Assembly: GCA_017398335.1 (NCBI GenBank)
Contig: JAFQGK010000018.1
Location: 62,001 to 126,000 of the forward strand
Length of the DNA stretch: 64,000 bases
Direction of reading: 5' to 3'
From: Bacteroidales bacterium
Lineage (GTDB): Bacteria > Bacteroidota > Bacteroidia > Bacteroidales > UBA932
The notes under the pieces were generated by a model that made no database searches, was not told the origin of the DNA, and saw only the letters and a list, made by a program, of their open reading frames with translations. Within the stretch, counting starts at the first letter, position 1. Every line of letters starts with the position of its first letter. Of the stretch, positions 32,932-41,708 are shown piece by piece. The translations under genes and the position numbers were made by a program.

Positions 32932-35301
32932 ATGAAAAGGAATGTGTTATTGATTCTTATTATGTTATTTTGGGGCATTGTGGCATATGCGCAGCCATCA
33001 TTGCCGAGTAAAAATGAAGTGGTTTATCCTGAGATATTGCAATCGTCAGTAGTCTTGTCGGAGAGAAATGCCGATGCTTTGGTCAATTCTTCTGATTTCG
33101 GGCAGGCAGGTTCAGGTAATAATCCGAAATTCTGGGTTGTTTACAGTGATAGGGAAGATAATACGACTTATACAGAACCTGGTGGGTCTAAGAAGTTTTC
33201 TTCTTTAGGCTTCAATGAGCAACTTAGAATCGCTCAGATCAAGGATGGATATGCATTGGTTTATAATGAACCCCAAGCTGGTATAGAGTACCCCAAGATT
33301 TCACAATATGCAGAGTGTAAGGGATGGGTATCAATGAAGAATCTGCTACTCTGGCATTCATGCCCTGCTGATGATGCCGGAATTTATAGAAAGGCCCTTC
33401 TTTGCGTAAATATTGATGAGGATTCTGGAACAGATCTAGGAAAGATTTATTACAACCCTCAAAATAAATATCATTTTTCCCGTCTGAAGACAGATATGAA
33501 GTTCTACTTCATCATGAAGCGTGAGGGCGATCTGGTCCTTCTTGCAAATACCCATACGATGGATGGAACATCTGATAAAGTTTTGTATGGATGGGTTGCC
33601 TCGCAGTCGTATGTCCCATGGAACCAGAGATCCTGCCTTGAGCCAACTTGGGATCATGAGGATGTAGAGTATTTTGCGTCAAAGGAAGGACATGCGAAGA
33701 TAAGAATCTGTTCAAATAAAGATCTGGACCGTGTTGTAACAACTATTCCATTCAGACTTAAGGAATCAGAAAAGTTTGACAAGCATCTTTACAGAATGAA
33801 TCCTGACGATCTCAGGTATCCTATACTTGATGATGGAACAGATGAATTGTACAATTGTTCTTCTTTTGGTACTCCTGGCGGTGAGTCACCGATGGAGCTT
33901 GTTTCAAACAATACGAACGAAGAGACACCTTTAGGTTTTTCTGAGCAGGTGCTCAACGAAATGCTGAATATCAACATTGGTATTGTTATAGATGGAACAT
34001 CTTCAATGGAATCTTATTATCCTGCCGTAAAGCAGGCTATAAAGGAAGGAAGAAAATTTTTCGGTAATAAAGACAAGGTCAAGTTTGGAGTTGTTATTTA
34101 TAGGGATTACGGTGATGGAGAATATGTTACGGAATACTTACCTCTGACAAATCCAGACAATCCTCGTCTTGATCAGTTCTTGGATTCCGGAGGACGCTAT
34201 GGCATCAGAAGTGCTGGAGGTGACAGGACTCTGGAAGAGGCGATGTATCAAGGAATAAATGTGGCCCTTGATAAACTGGGATTTAAACCAAGTCATAGCA
34301 ACCTTGTTCTGGTTGTTGGAGATTGTGGTAATGACCGTTCTTATACGGAAATTTCACAGGAATCTTTGGTTAATAAGATTGTTGACAAGAATGTCCATGT
34401 AATGGGTTTCCAGGTACGCAACGGAGCAGAAGATGCGTATGGCCTGTTCAACGCACAGCTCCAGCAGATAATGAAGCAGAGTCTTGAAAGAAAGTATCAG
34501 AAACTGATCAAAACAATGAACGTCAGGTTCGTGGAAACGAAAGATGGATATAAACTGGATAATGATAAAAAGAGTAACATCTATATCGGATACCATTACT
34601 TCCCTCTTTCCGGTCAGCAGATGCTTGTATCAAAACTTTCTTCATTGATGTTGGATGCAATAAGATATTGTTCTGATTCTGTTGAATATCAGAAGGGCTT
34701 GGTTCATGATTGGCAAAGCCGGTCTTTCGAGCCTACACCGGATATTGACGGACCAGACATTGACGAGCAGTATCTGATCGAAAAGCTCGGTAAAGAGCGC
34801 TATGAACAGGTCAAGAAGGCGAATTCTCTCATTACCTTCAAAGGATATACTCAGAAAGTGCATAAGTCGGGTCGCTCTTTATTCAAGCCGGTAGTCTTCA
34901 TTTCTTCAGATGAATTGAATGCGCTTATAGAGCGTCTGGCGCCGGTTAATAATGCTGCCGTTGTCCAGACAAATGACAGAGAACCATACGTCAGGGCACT
35001 CAAGGCCTTAATTCAGTCTATGGTGCCGGATATTACTGATGAGAGGATGAATTCAATGGGTTATAATGAAGTAATGGCGACAGTAGCAGGCCTTAATGAG
35101 GCAGCCTCAGCTCTGAAAGGACCTTCAGTTTTGGAGATAGCCAATCCGCAAGCCGTTTCTCATACTGAATATGCCAGCATCGTAAGTGACTTCAGAAGAA
35201 AATTCCAGAAACTTACCCGACTCAAGACTGAAAAGTACAAATATACGAGAATATTCAATGGCATCAAGTATTACTGGTTGCCGGTAGAAGACCTTCCGTA
35301 A
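32932..35301 (+). CDS. Periplasmic VWA-domain protein, TssR-like
   Basis: 789 residues: signal peptide (1-20); an N-terminal SH3-like part (about 70-140, ending GWVSMKNLLLW) with a second related segment ending YGWVASQSYVPW near 230; a von Willebrand A domain (about 345-520) with MIDAS DGTSSM (Asp354, Thr356, Ser358), an RDYGDG segment and DCGND; and a helical C-terminal region (560-789). Size, secretion and the SH3-VWA order resemble TssR, the periplasmic component of Bacteroidota (subtype iii) type VI secretion. That link rests on recalled architecture and needs a profile search. Metal-dependent adhesion is the probable activity. Confidence 0.65.
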   Translation: MKRNVLLILIMLFWGIVAYAQPSLPSKNEVVYPEILQSSVVLSERNADALVNSSDFGQAGSGNNPKFWVVYSDREDNTTYTEPGGSKKFSSLGFNEQLRIAQIKDGYALVYNEPQAGIEYPKISQYAECKGWVSMKNLLLWHSCPADDAGIYRKALLCVNIDEDSGTDLGKIYYNPQNKYHFSRLKTDMKFYFIMKREGDLVLLANTHTMDGTSDKVLYGWVASQSYVPWNQRSCLEPTWDHEDVEYFASKEGHAKIRICSNKDLDRVVTTIPFRLKESEKFDKHLYRMNPDDLRYPILDDGTDELYNCSSFGTPGGESPMELVSNNTNEETPLGFSEQVLNEMLNINIGIVIDGTSSMESYYPAVKQAIKEGRKFFGNKDKVKFGVVIYRDYGDGEYVTEYLPLTNPDNPRLDQFLDSGGRYGIRSAGGDRTLEEAMYQGINVALDKLGFKPSHSNLVLVVGDCGNDRSYTEISQESLVNKIVDKNVHVMGFQVRNGAEDAYGLFNAQLQQIMKQSLERKYQKLIKTMNVRFVETKDGYKLDNDKKSNIYIGYHYFPLSGQQMLVSKLSSLMLDAIRYCSDSVEYQKGLVHDWQSRSFEPTPDIDGPDIDEQYLIEKLGKERYEQVKKANSLITFKGYTQKVHKSGRSLFKPVVFISSDELNALIERLAPVNNAAVVQTNDREPYVRALKALIQSMVPDITDERMNSMGYNEVMATVAGLNEAASALKGPSVLEIANPQAVSHTEYASIVSDFRRKFQKLTRLKTEKYKYTRIFNGIKYYWLPVEDLP

Positions 35302-35320
35302 TGTCCATATAAGTTGACTG

Positions 35321-36193
35321 ATGAATAAATTGTTTGAAATAGATAATCTAAGATGTTCCTATGACAGGAATTATAAAGAAGGTGTCTCCAAGGTTGTTCT
35401 TGAAATACGGCATCTGGATATTCCTGTCGGCAAGAAAGTCTTTATTGTCGGTGAGTCTGGTATAGGTAAAAGTACTATTCTTGAGGTCTTGGGACTTATG
35501 AATAATACCATAGTGCCTCAAGATGATGCCAGATTCGTATTCTATGATGACAACAGAGAGGAAATAGATCTAATCAAGCTATGGAGTGAAGGAACTGATG
35601 ATGATCTTTCTGAGTTCAGATTGAGGCATTTCAACTTCATTTTCCAGAGTACGAACCTTATGCGTAATTTCACTGCTTATGAGAATATAGCCTTGACGCG
35701 TATGCTACAGGGGTATTCTCGTAAAGATTCTTTCAGAAAAGCAGCAGAGGTATTGACAGACTTGGGCTTAGGACATATTTCCGAAGACAGGATGGCTCAG
35801 GAATTGTCGGGAGGGCAGCAGCAGAGACTGGCATTCGCTCGTGCGATATTGCCTGATTTCACTGTTTTATTCGGAGATGAGCCGACGGGAAATCTGGATA
35901 GTGACAATGCTGTGAAGGCTATGGAATTGTTGTCACAGAAACTGAACGATCTGAGAGGGAGCTCGGCTATCATAGTTTCACATGACATGCATCTGTCAGT
36001 CAGGTTTGCTGATATAATAATCAAGATAAGAAAAGAAAGCCGTACTGAAAAAAATGTCGAGGATGAAGTGCCCTTTTATGGTATTATAGACGGTTCAAGT
36101 GTTTTTACTCCTTCTGAAGATAGAAAGACGTGGACAAATGGTGTTGAGGAGTACGGCACCAAGGATTTTGAACTTTATCTTAAGAAAGTCTGA
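35321..36193 (+). CDS. ABC transporter ATP-binding protein (LolD/MacB type)
   Basis: 290 residues. Walker A GESGIGKST (44-52), Q-loop FQSTN, signature ELSGGQQQRLAFARA, Walker B VLFGDEPTGNLD and H-loop SHDMH. The order and the TGNLD ending are typical of the LolD/MacB/FtsE branch. An insertion of about 35 acidic residues lies between Walker A and the Q-loop (VPQDDARFVFYDDNREE), and a 50-residue C-terminal tail follows. Pairs with the permease 6 bases downstream. Confidence 0.9.
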   Translation: MNKLFEIDNLRCSYDRNYKEGVSKVVLEIRHLDIPVGKKVFIVGESGIGKSTILEVLGLMNNTIVPQDDARFVFYDDNREEIDLIKLWSEGTDDDLSEFRLRHFNFIFQSTNLMRNFTAYENIALTRMLQGYSRKDSFRKAAEVLTDLGLGHISEDRMAQELSGGQQQRLAFARAILPDFTVLFGDEPTGNLDSDNAVKAMELLSQKLNDLRGSSAIIVSHDMHLSVRFADIIIKIRKESRTEKNVEDEVPFYGIIDGSSVFTPSEDRKTWTNGVEEYGTKDFELYLKKV

Positions 36194-36199
36194 TCATCG

Positions 36200-37774
36200 A
36201 TGAAGATAATAGATTTAATAAAGAGCGATTATTTCCTTCTGTTTGTTAAAAGAGAGGGGAAAGTGGTGCTGGGAAAGAGCTATTCAAATCTATGGCTTCT
36301 TACAGCCGTTCTTTCTGCAACTTTCCTTGCCATAGCATTCAGTAATGCCAGTCTTGACTATCTGTCATATAAGATGGATGATCCGTTCATCAATTGGGTC
36401 GATATCAAGAATGAGTATGGTGAAGGAGACTTCTATGGACTTGAATATGCACTTGACCTGGATGAGAATAAAGAAAGGTATCACTACTATGACTATCAGG
36501 CTGATCACTCCTATACCTATATGTTTTTCGGCCAGGAGGAACATAATATTCAATATCTTAAATGTCGTTTCTTTCAGAACCTGAACACTTCTTTGGTTGA
36601 GGCAATCCTCAGCAAGGATAATGTTGTGAAGAACTGGAAGGTAGATAACATTTCTGATGTCAATCCCAATACGATAGGTGTTATCATTACAGAGGAAGTA
36701 ATGAAGAAAATGGGATATGATTCTGCCCCGTCTTTCATAGATTACATGAGTTATGCTCCAGGGGCGGATGCTTTGGGGTTTGATCTGCTTGAAGATGAGT
36801 TTGCAAGACTACCTGTGCCTGTTCTGGCAGTAGTCAAGAGGTTGCCAGGAAATGTTGATATGATATCTACTTCATATTTCTATCAGCAGGCGTGTAATGA
36901 CAACACATATCCATTCAATATGTGTAATCCGGATTATGCCGGAAACCTTACTTATTTCATACCGGCAGATCTGAAAATGGATAGATTCCGTAAAATTGTT
37001 GAAGATGTCGGAGTGCAATATACTGAGTCTGAACTTGAGATTGACGAATATAGTTTCTATTCTCCCGAACTTATTCCATTTAGAGATGGACAGTTTGTAA
37101 TAGTCAACTGCTTTGACGATTATCTCGATTACGAAGAATTGAAATCCATTAATGAAAAGATATTGGATGAATTGGCGGACGATGGCTTATATCGTGTATA
37201 TTCATATGCTTTCAGCGATTATCCACTTACTCAGAAGGCTTTTCTTTCTGTCCATTTTGAAGATCTTGATATGATACGTGACTTTGAAAGTTATGTCAGA
37301 GATACGTTCAAAGTTAGGATAGAGATGTCTCAGATCAATGCAAAAGAGAACTTTAATGCCGTGAGTGCAATGGGCAACATCCTTTCTTGGGTAATAATTG
37401 TTTTTGCCATCGTATGTATCGTCCTGTTCATTGTCAATCTTCTACAGTCATATTTCCAGAAGGTCAAAAGGAATCTCGGTACATTCAAGGCGTTCGGCAT
37501 AAGCGACAAAGCCTTGATAAGCGTTTATGTGATTATCTTGGCCGCTATAATGTTGGTAGCTATAATTGTCTCTATTACAGTGACTTGGTTGGCGGAGGGG
37601 TGCTTGCATCTTTGTGGAGTTCTCAAGGATGGTGTCTTTGACTATCTGTCTCTATGGAGTATAAAGACCGGTTGTTCTATAATCATTATAATATTTGCAT
37701 CAACCTACACGGTATATTTTGTAATGAGCAGACTATTGAAGTCTACGCCAGGTGATTTGATATATGATAGATAG
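36200..37774 (+). CDS. ABC transporter permease (FtsX/MacB/LolE type)
   Basis: 524 residues with the MacB-type layout: one N-terminal span (LWLLTAVLSATFLAIAFSN, about 30-48), a large periplasmic domain (about 50-390), then three C-terminal spans (about 392-420, 440-470 and 495-515), the FtsX core region with KRNLGTFKAFGIS. Such transporters act mechanically on envelope proteins rather than move solutes through a pore. Immediately after its ATPase and followed by the BACON lipoprotein, which suggests a link to that lipoprotein or to the VWA protein (inference). Confidence 0.85.
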   Translation: MKIIDLIKSDYFLLFVKREGKVVLGKSYSNLWLLTAVLSATFLAIAFSNASLDYLSYKMDDPFINWVDIKNEYGEGDFYGLEYALDLDENKERYHYYDYQADHSYTYMFFGQEEHNIQYLKCRFFQNLNTSLVEAILSKDNVVKNWKVDNISDVNPNTIGVIITEEVMKKMGYDSAPSFIDYMSYAPGADALGFDLLEDEFARLPVPVLAVVKRLPGNVDMISTSYFYQQACNDNTYPFNMCNPDYAGNLTYFIPADLKMDRFRKIVEDVGVQYTESELEIDEYSFYSPELIPFRDGQFVIVNCFDDYLDYEELKSINEKILDELADDGLYRVYSYAFSDYPLTQKAFLSVHFEDLDMIRDFESYVRDTFKVRIEMSQINAKENFNAVSAMGNILSWVIIVFAIVCIVLFIVNLLQSYFQKVKRNLGTFKAFGISDKALISVYVIILAAIMLVAIIVSITVTWLAEGCLHLCGVLKDGVFDYLSLWSIKTGCSIIIIIFASTYTVYFVMSRLLKSTPGDLIYDR

Positions 37775-37781
37775 TATATTT

Positions 37782-40700
37782 ATGAAATATTTGAGAAAGT
37801 TTGGAGCTGTCACTATATCACTATTGTATGTGTTGTGTGCCTGTTCTGATGATTTTATGCAGGATTCTATAACTGATGCTGTCCTACCTATGTCTGACAT
37901 TACTGTTGATCCCTTGGGAGACCGGCTCCAGGTTGCATATACATCAGGAACAAAGTGGCAATGTGTTGTTGGCCCAGATTCCTGGGTAAGTTTCAGTGAT
38001 AACTCAGATGCCATGTCGGGAGATCCCGGTACAACAATAATCACATTAGAAATTAAGCCTAATTTAACAGAACATGATAGAGAGCTGACCTTGAAATTCA
38101 TCAAATGTGATAAGTATGGGAAAATGCTTGCAACTGATTCTGATGGCGGGTCATTTAAAATTTCTCAGAACTATGCCTATTTGAATCTGGAAGGTGATGT
38201 TTTCATGAAGGACCAGGAATGGCAGGTGGTTATGGGCTGGCATAAGGAAGAGATGCCGAAGCAAATATCGGTTAAATCCAACATAAAGTGGATTCCTCGC
38301 TTTGCCGGCAACGGCGAAAAGATAACAGTCTCTGATATTGAACATAAACTAGATGGAGACCATATGCTTAATGTTGAATTCAAGGACAACAATTTAAGCC
38401 TGAATCCATATCTTGCAACCGTTACATTGACTCCGTATAAAGAGAAGGTTAATGGCGATGTTGAAACTCTTCCAACAGAAGTTGTCGAAGCATTGGAAAA
38501 GAAAATAGCAATCATCCATGAAAATCTGGTGTTTCTTGTTGAGGGGAAAGCAGAAGATTATACTCTTCCTGCATTCAGTGAATTGGGACAGGAATGGATG
38601 GTTGATTCACAGATGCAGACGTTGACAATAAAATCAGAAGAAGAGTGGGAATTAGAAGTATATCCGGATTGGGTGAACTGTTCACAAGACCCAACGGGAA
38701 ATGAGACAGTTGGAGAAAAGGAACTTGCGGTTACGTTATTGAGCTTAAATGTTCATGAAGCTAATCCTGATTCTACTGATAGGAATGGTCTGGTAGTATT
38801 GCAATCTGTCAGAGATAATAGGGCAAAGAGAATAATCAATGTTAAGCAGAGCGGGTATAAGTTGGAAGGTCGTCTATATCGTGATGATTATGAAGTCAAA
38901 TATATGCCGGTTGATACCAGTGGCACGGCTCAACTTAAGATCGAAACAAACGGACCATGGAAGATTATAGCATGGCCGGAATGGATGTCAATTCCAGAAG
39001 ACGGTCTGTCCGGTACAGGAAATGCTGAGATATCTGTAACAAGTACTGTCTGGAATCTTAGTCAGGATGAGTTGCCGGGTAATATATTGATTGTTCCTGA
39101 AAACTCAAACGGTGCCCGTCCTAATAATCTTGAAAGGATTGTTGATGTCAGAAAAGCCCCATTCATATTCAGAATGGGTGAGAATGTGGTAAACAATAAG
39201 AAGGTCAAGGATATCTTGTCTCAGCTACCGATGAAGAACACAAGCACCTACAAGCTATATGTTGAGACTTCGGGACCATGGGATCTTCTGCCAATAGAAT
39301 ATGTCGCACCGGAAAACGGGACTTCAGATTGGTTTGAGGTTTCGGAAACAAGCGGAGAAGAGAGTAAGTATATAGATGTAAGGGCGCTTAGTGTGAATCC
39401 TGATAAGGATAATGACAGGACGGCCAAAATGACATTTGTCAGTCGTCTACATCAGCAGATGGGGCAGTCTCTTTCTATAGATGTTCCCGTTACTCAAGAA
39501 AAACTTATCTTTGAGATAGGGGAGTCAAGCCTTAGAGTACCGGCTTATAAGAAGAATGGTATTCAGAAACAGCTGGAATTCAAATGTTCATATGACTGGA
39601 CACTTACTGCTCCTGATTGGATTTATGTAACATCTGACCCTCAAGGTCTGAATCCAATGTATTCTGGTGATGGTCTGGATTATCCGACACTATATATGAA
39701 TATAGAGACGAATACGTCCAAAAATGAAAATCCAGGAAGAATAGCAATAACTAATCACTACGATAACGAAGTAAAATATATTGATGTTACTCAAGATGGG
39801 TTTGTCTTTGATGTAAATATGCCGTCTGTTCCGTCCTTGTTGAGTTATAAGAACGCAGGAACTTATACTATAGGTGTCACGACGACAGATGAGGCGGAAT
39901 GGGAGGTTATACCTGAAGAGGAATATGATTGGATAGAGAAGACGAAGGATGCAAGCTCTCTGGTTCTGACCGTATTGGATAATAGAACTCAAAAAGAGCG
40001 CACGGGTAAGTTTGCCATAAAGAGTAATGTGAGTGGTGAAACAAAGCCTCTGACGTTAAAGCAGGAGAATTATTTGTTCAATGTACCCGACAAGACTTTC
40101 AGCAACTTCGATGAACTGGCGTCAAATTCTCAAACTCAGTGTTTCAATGTTGAATGTAAGGATTCATGGGAAATAATCAACAGCCACGACTGGCTTTTAG
40201 TAGAACCGAAATCAGAAAGTGGAAACCAGGAGGTGTCTGTAAAAGTTATTAAGAATAATTTGGGAGATTCTGAGCGTTCGGCAACGATCACGGTAAAAGA
40301 CCATTTTGGGGGCTATTCCAAGAATCTGACATTTAAACAAAATGGCTATATCTTTAATCTGACAGATAATTCAGACATCCAACTGAACGATAATAATGCT
40401 ACAACCAAAAAAGTTACACTTAAATCAAGTGATAAATGGACCGCATCGTCAGATAAAGATTGGATAACCCTCGACCCATCTTCAGGTGAAGCATCAAAGA
40501 CTTCGGGAGCAGATATTAATCTAAAGATAGAAAAGAATCTGATCAATGAGAAAAGGACGGCGACACTCACATTCAAGAGTGAATACTATTCGGATGATAA
40601 TCCTTTAACGAATCTTATAAATACAATAACTGTTATTCAACCGGAGTATCAGTTCAGTGTCGCAGAGCGTGACTCAATTGAAGTCAGTGCCGCTGGCATT

Positions 40701-40985
40701 GAGCAGAATGTGGATGTCATTTGCTCGGGTTCTTGGAAAGTTGAGTCAGACAAGTCCTGGTGTAATGTTGGAATCGGCACACGTGCTGCAGTAGAAGCCA
40801 CAGGCAATGGAACAATTGTCCTGAAAATCGACCCTAACAGATCTGATGGAAAAACTCCAAGTGAGGAGCGCAAAGCAATTGTTACAATAAGTACGACCGA
40901 TGGCTCGAAGTTCAGTGACGGCTCTAGCTTAAGCAAGAGAATCACTGTCATTCAGTTCGGCGAGCAACCACCTGCAAACAATTAA
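37782..40985 (+). CDS. Giant lipoprotein with about ten BACON-type repeats
   Basis: 1067 residues from ATG 37782; lipoprotein signal MKYLRKFGAVTISLLYVLCAC. The rest is a chain of about ten Ig-like BACON modules of 80-110 residues, each with the W-x-V/I...W signature, for example SDKWTASSDKDWITLDPSSG, CKDSWEIINSHDWLLVEP, CSYDWTLTAPDWIYVTSDP and TNGPWKIIAWPEWMSIPE. BACON domains are common in Bacteroidota surface proteins and are proposed to bind carbohydrate or mucin. A start at 37764 would overlap the permease gene and break the signal peptide. By eye this is the most AT-rich gene in the window. Confidence 0.85.
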   Translation: MKYLRKFGAVTISLLYVLCACSDDFMQDSITDAVLPMSDITVDPLGDRLQVAYTSGTKWQCVVGPDSWVSFSDNSDAMSGDPGTTIITLEIKPNLTEHDRELTLKFIKCDKYGKMLATDSDGGSFKISQNYAYLNLEGDVFMKDQEWQVVMGWHKEEMPKQISVKSNIKWIPRFAGNGEKITVSDIEHKLDGDHMLNVEFKDNNLSLNPYLATVTLTPYKEKVNGDVETLPTEVVEALEKKIAIIHENLVFLVEGKAEDYTLPAFSELGQEWMVDSQMQTLTIKSEEEWELEVYPDWVNCSQDPTGNETVGEKELAVTLLSLNVHEANPDSTDRNGLVVLQSVRDNRAKRIINVKQSGYKLEGRLYRDDYEVKYMPVDTSGTAQLKIETNGPWKIIAWPEWMSIPEDGLSGTGNAEISVTSTVWNLSQDELPGNILIVPENSNGARPNNLERIVDVRKAPFIFRMGENVVNNKKVKDILSQLPMKNTSTYKLYVETSGPWDLLPIEYVAPENGTSDWFEVSETSGEESKYIDVRALSVNPDKDNDRTAKMTFVSRLHQQMGQSLSIDVPVTQEKLIFEIGESSLRVPAYKKNGIQKQLEFKCSYDWTLTAPDWIYVTSDPQGLNPMYSGDGLDYPTLYMNIETNTSKNENPGRIAITNHYDNEVKYIDVTQDGFVFDVNMPSVPSLLSYKNAGTYTIGVTTTDEAEWEVIPEEEYDWIEKTKDASSLVLTVLDNRTQKERTGKFAIKSNVSGETKPLTLKQENYLFNVPDKTFSNFDELASNSQTQCFNVECKDSWEIINSHDWLLVEPKSESGNQEVSVKVIKNNLGDSERSATITVKDHFGGYSKNLTFKQNGYIFNLTDNSDIQLNDNNATTKKVTLKSSDKWTASSDKDWITLDPSSGEASKTSGADINLKIEKNLINEKRTATLTFKSEYYSDDNPLTNLINTITVIQPEYQFSVAERDSIEVSAAGIEQNVDVICSGSWKVESDKSWCNVGIGTRAAVEATGNGTIVLKIDPNRSDGKTPSEERKAIVTISTTDGSKFSDGSSLSKRITVIQFGEQPPANN

Positions 40986-40996
40986 AACATAACTAT

Positions 40997-41707
40997 ATGA
41001 AAAAGATTACAATCGGACGCAACACGGATAATGACATCGTCATTATGGATCAGTCGGTAAGCGGATATCATGCAGACTTGGAGATTTTGGATAATGGGGA
41101 GATGATATTCAGAGATCATAGTACCAATGGTACGATGGTTAATGGTAATCATCTTCATAATGATTTCTGTTATGTATTCGGGACGGATAAAATCGTTTTC
41201 CCAGGACAGCATAGATTTGATTGGACAGAAATCGAACTCCCGAAACAGATGGATGAGGTTCTGGTGGCTTCAGGCCCGCAGTGCCAGCCACAATTACAGC
41301 CGCAGCCACAGGTCCCTCAGCCTCTCCCTAAGTATCAGCAGCCAGTTTCTCCTCAGCAGCTGGAACGTTACGGAGAAATAGGTTTTGTCGGAGTATTAAA
41401 GAGCTTCTGGGTGAATTATTTCAATTTCTCAGGCCGTGCAAGAAGAAAGGAATACTGGCTAATGGCAGTATGGAATATGATATTCTCATTAATTCCTATT
41501 ATCGGATGGCTTGTAATCATTGCTGGGTGCATAGGTTATATATCTCTTGCTGTGAGACGCTTGCATGATATAGGCAGAAGCGGATTACTATTGTTATTAG
41601 GTTTGATACCATTTATCGGATCCATCATTCTATTTGTTTTCTATTGTATGGATTCGGAGCTAGGACAGAACAAATGGGGTGCATCTCCTAAGTATATGAA
41701 CAACTAA
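40997..41707 (+). CDS. FHA domain fused to a DUF805 membrane domain
   Basis: 236 residues. N-terminal FHA (about 2-75: ITIGRNTDNDIVIMDQSVSGYHADLEI, RDHSTNGTMVNG) with the conserved Gly-Arg, Ser-x-x-His and Asn residues, a Gln/Pro-rich linker (90-125), then DUF805 (about 130-236): FNFSGRARRKEYW, spans around 145-165 and 190-215, and AVRRLHDIGRSG. DUF805 proteins are small membrane proteins of unknown function; FHA recruitment suggests this one responds to the neighbouring kinases. Starts 11 bases after the BACON gene; the WG gene follows after one base. Confidence 0.88.
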   Translation: MKKITIGRNTDNDIVIMDQSVSGYHADLEILDNGEMIFRDHSTNGTMVNGNHLHNDFCYVFGTDKIVFPGQHRFDWTEIELPKQMDEVLVASGPQCQPQLQPQPQVPQPLPKYQQPVSPQQLERYGEIGFVGVLKSFWVNYFNFSGRARRKEYWLMAVWNMIFSLIPIIGWLVIIAGCIGYISLAVRRLHDIGRSGLLLLLGLIPFIGSIILFVFYCMDSELGQNKWGASPKYMNN

Positions 41708-41708
41708 A

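Noticed and set aside
37782-40985. The BACON repeats as a CRISPR or DNA-level repeat array
   Set aside because: The repeats are protein-level only and diverged; no direct DNA repeat with regular spacers is present. No CRISPR array was seen anywhere in the window.
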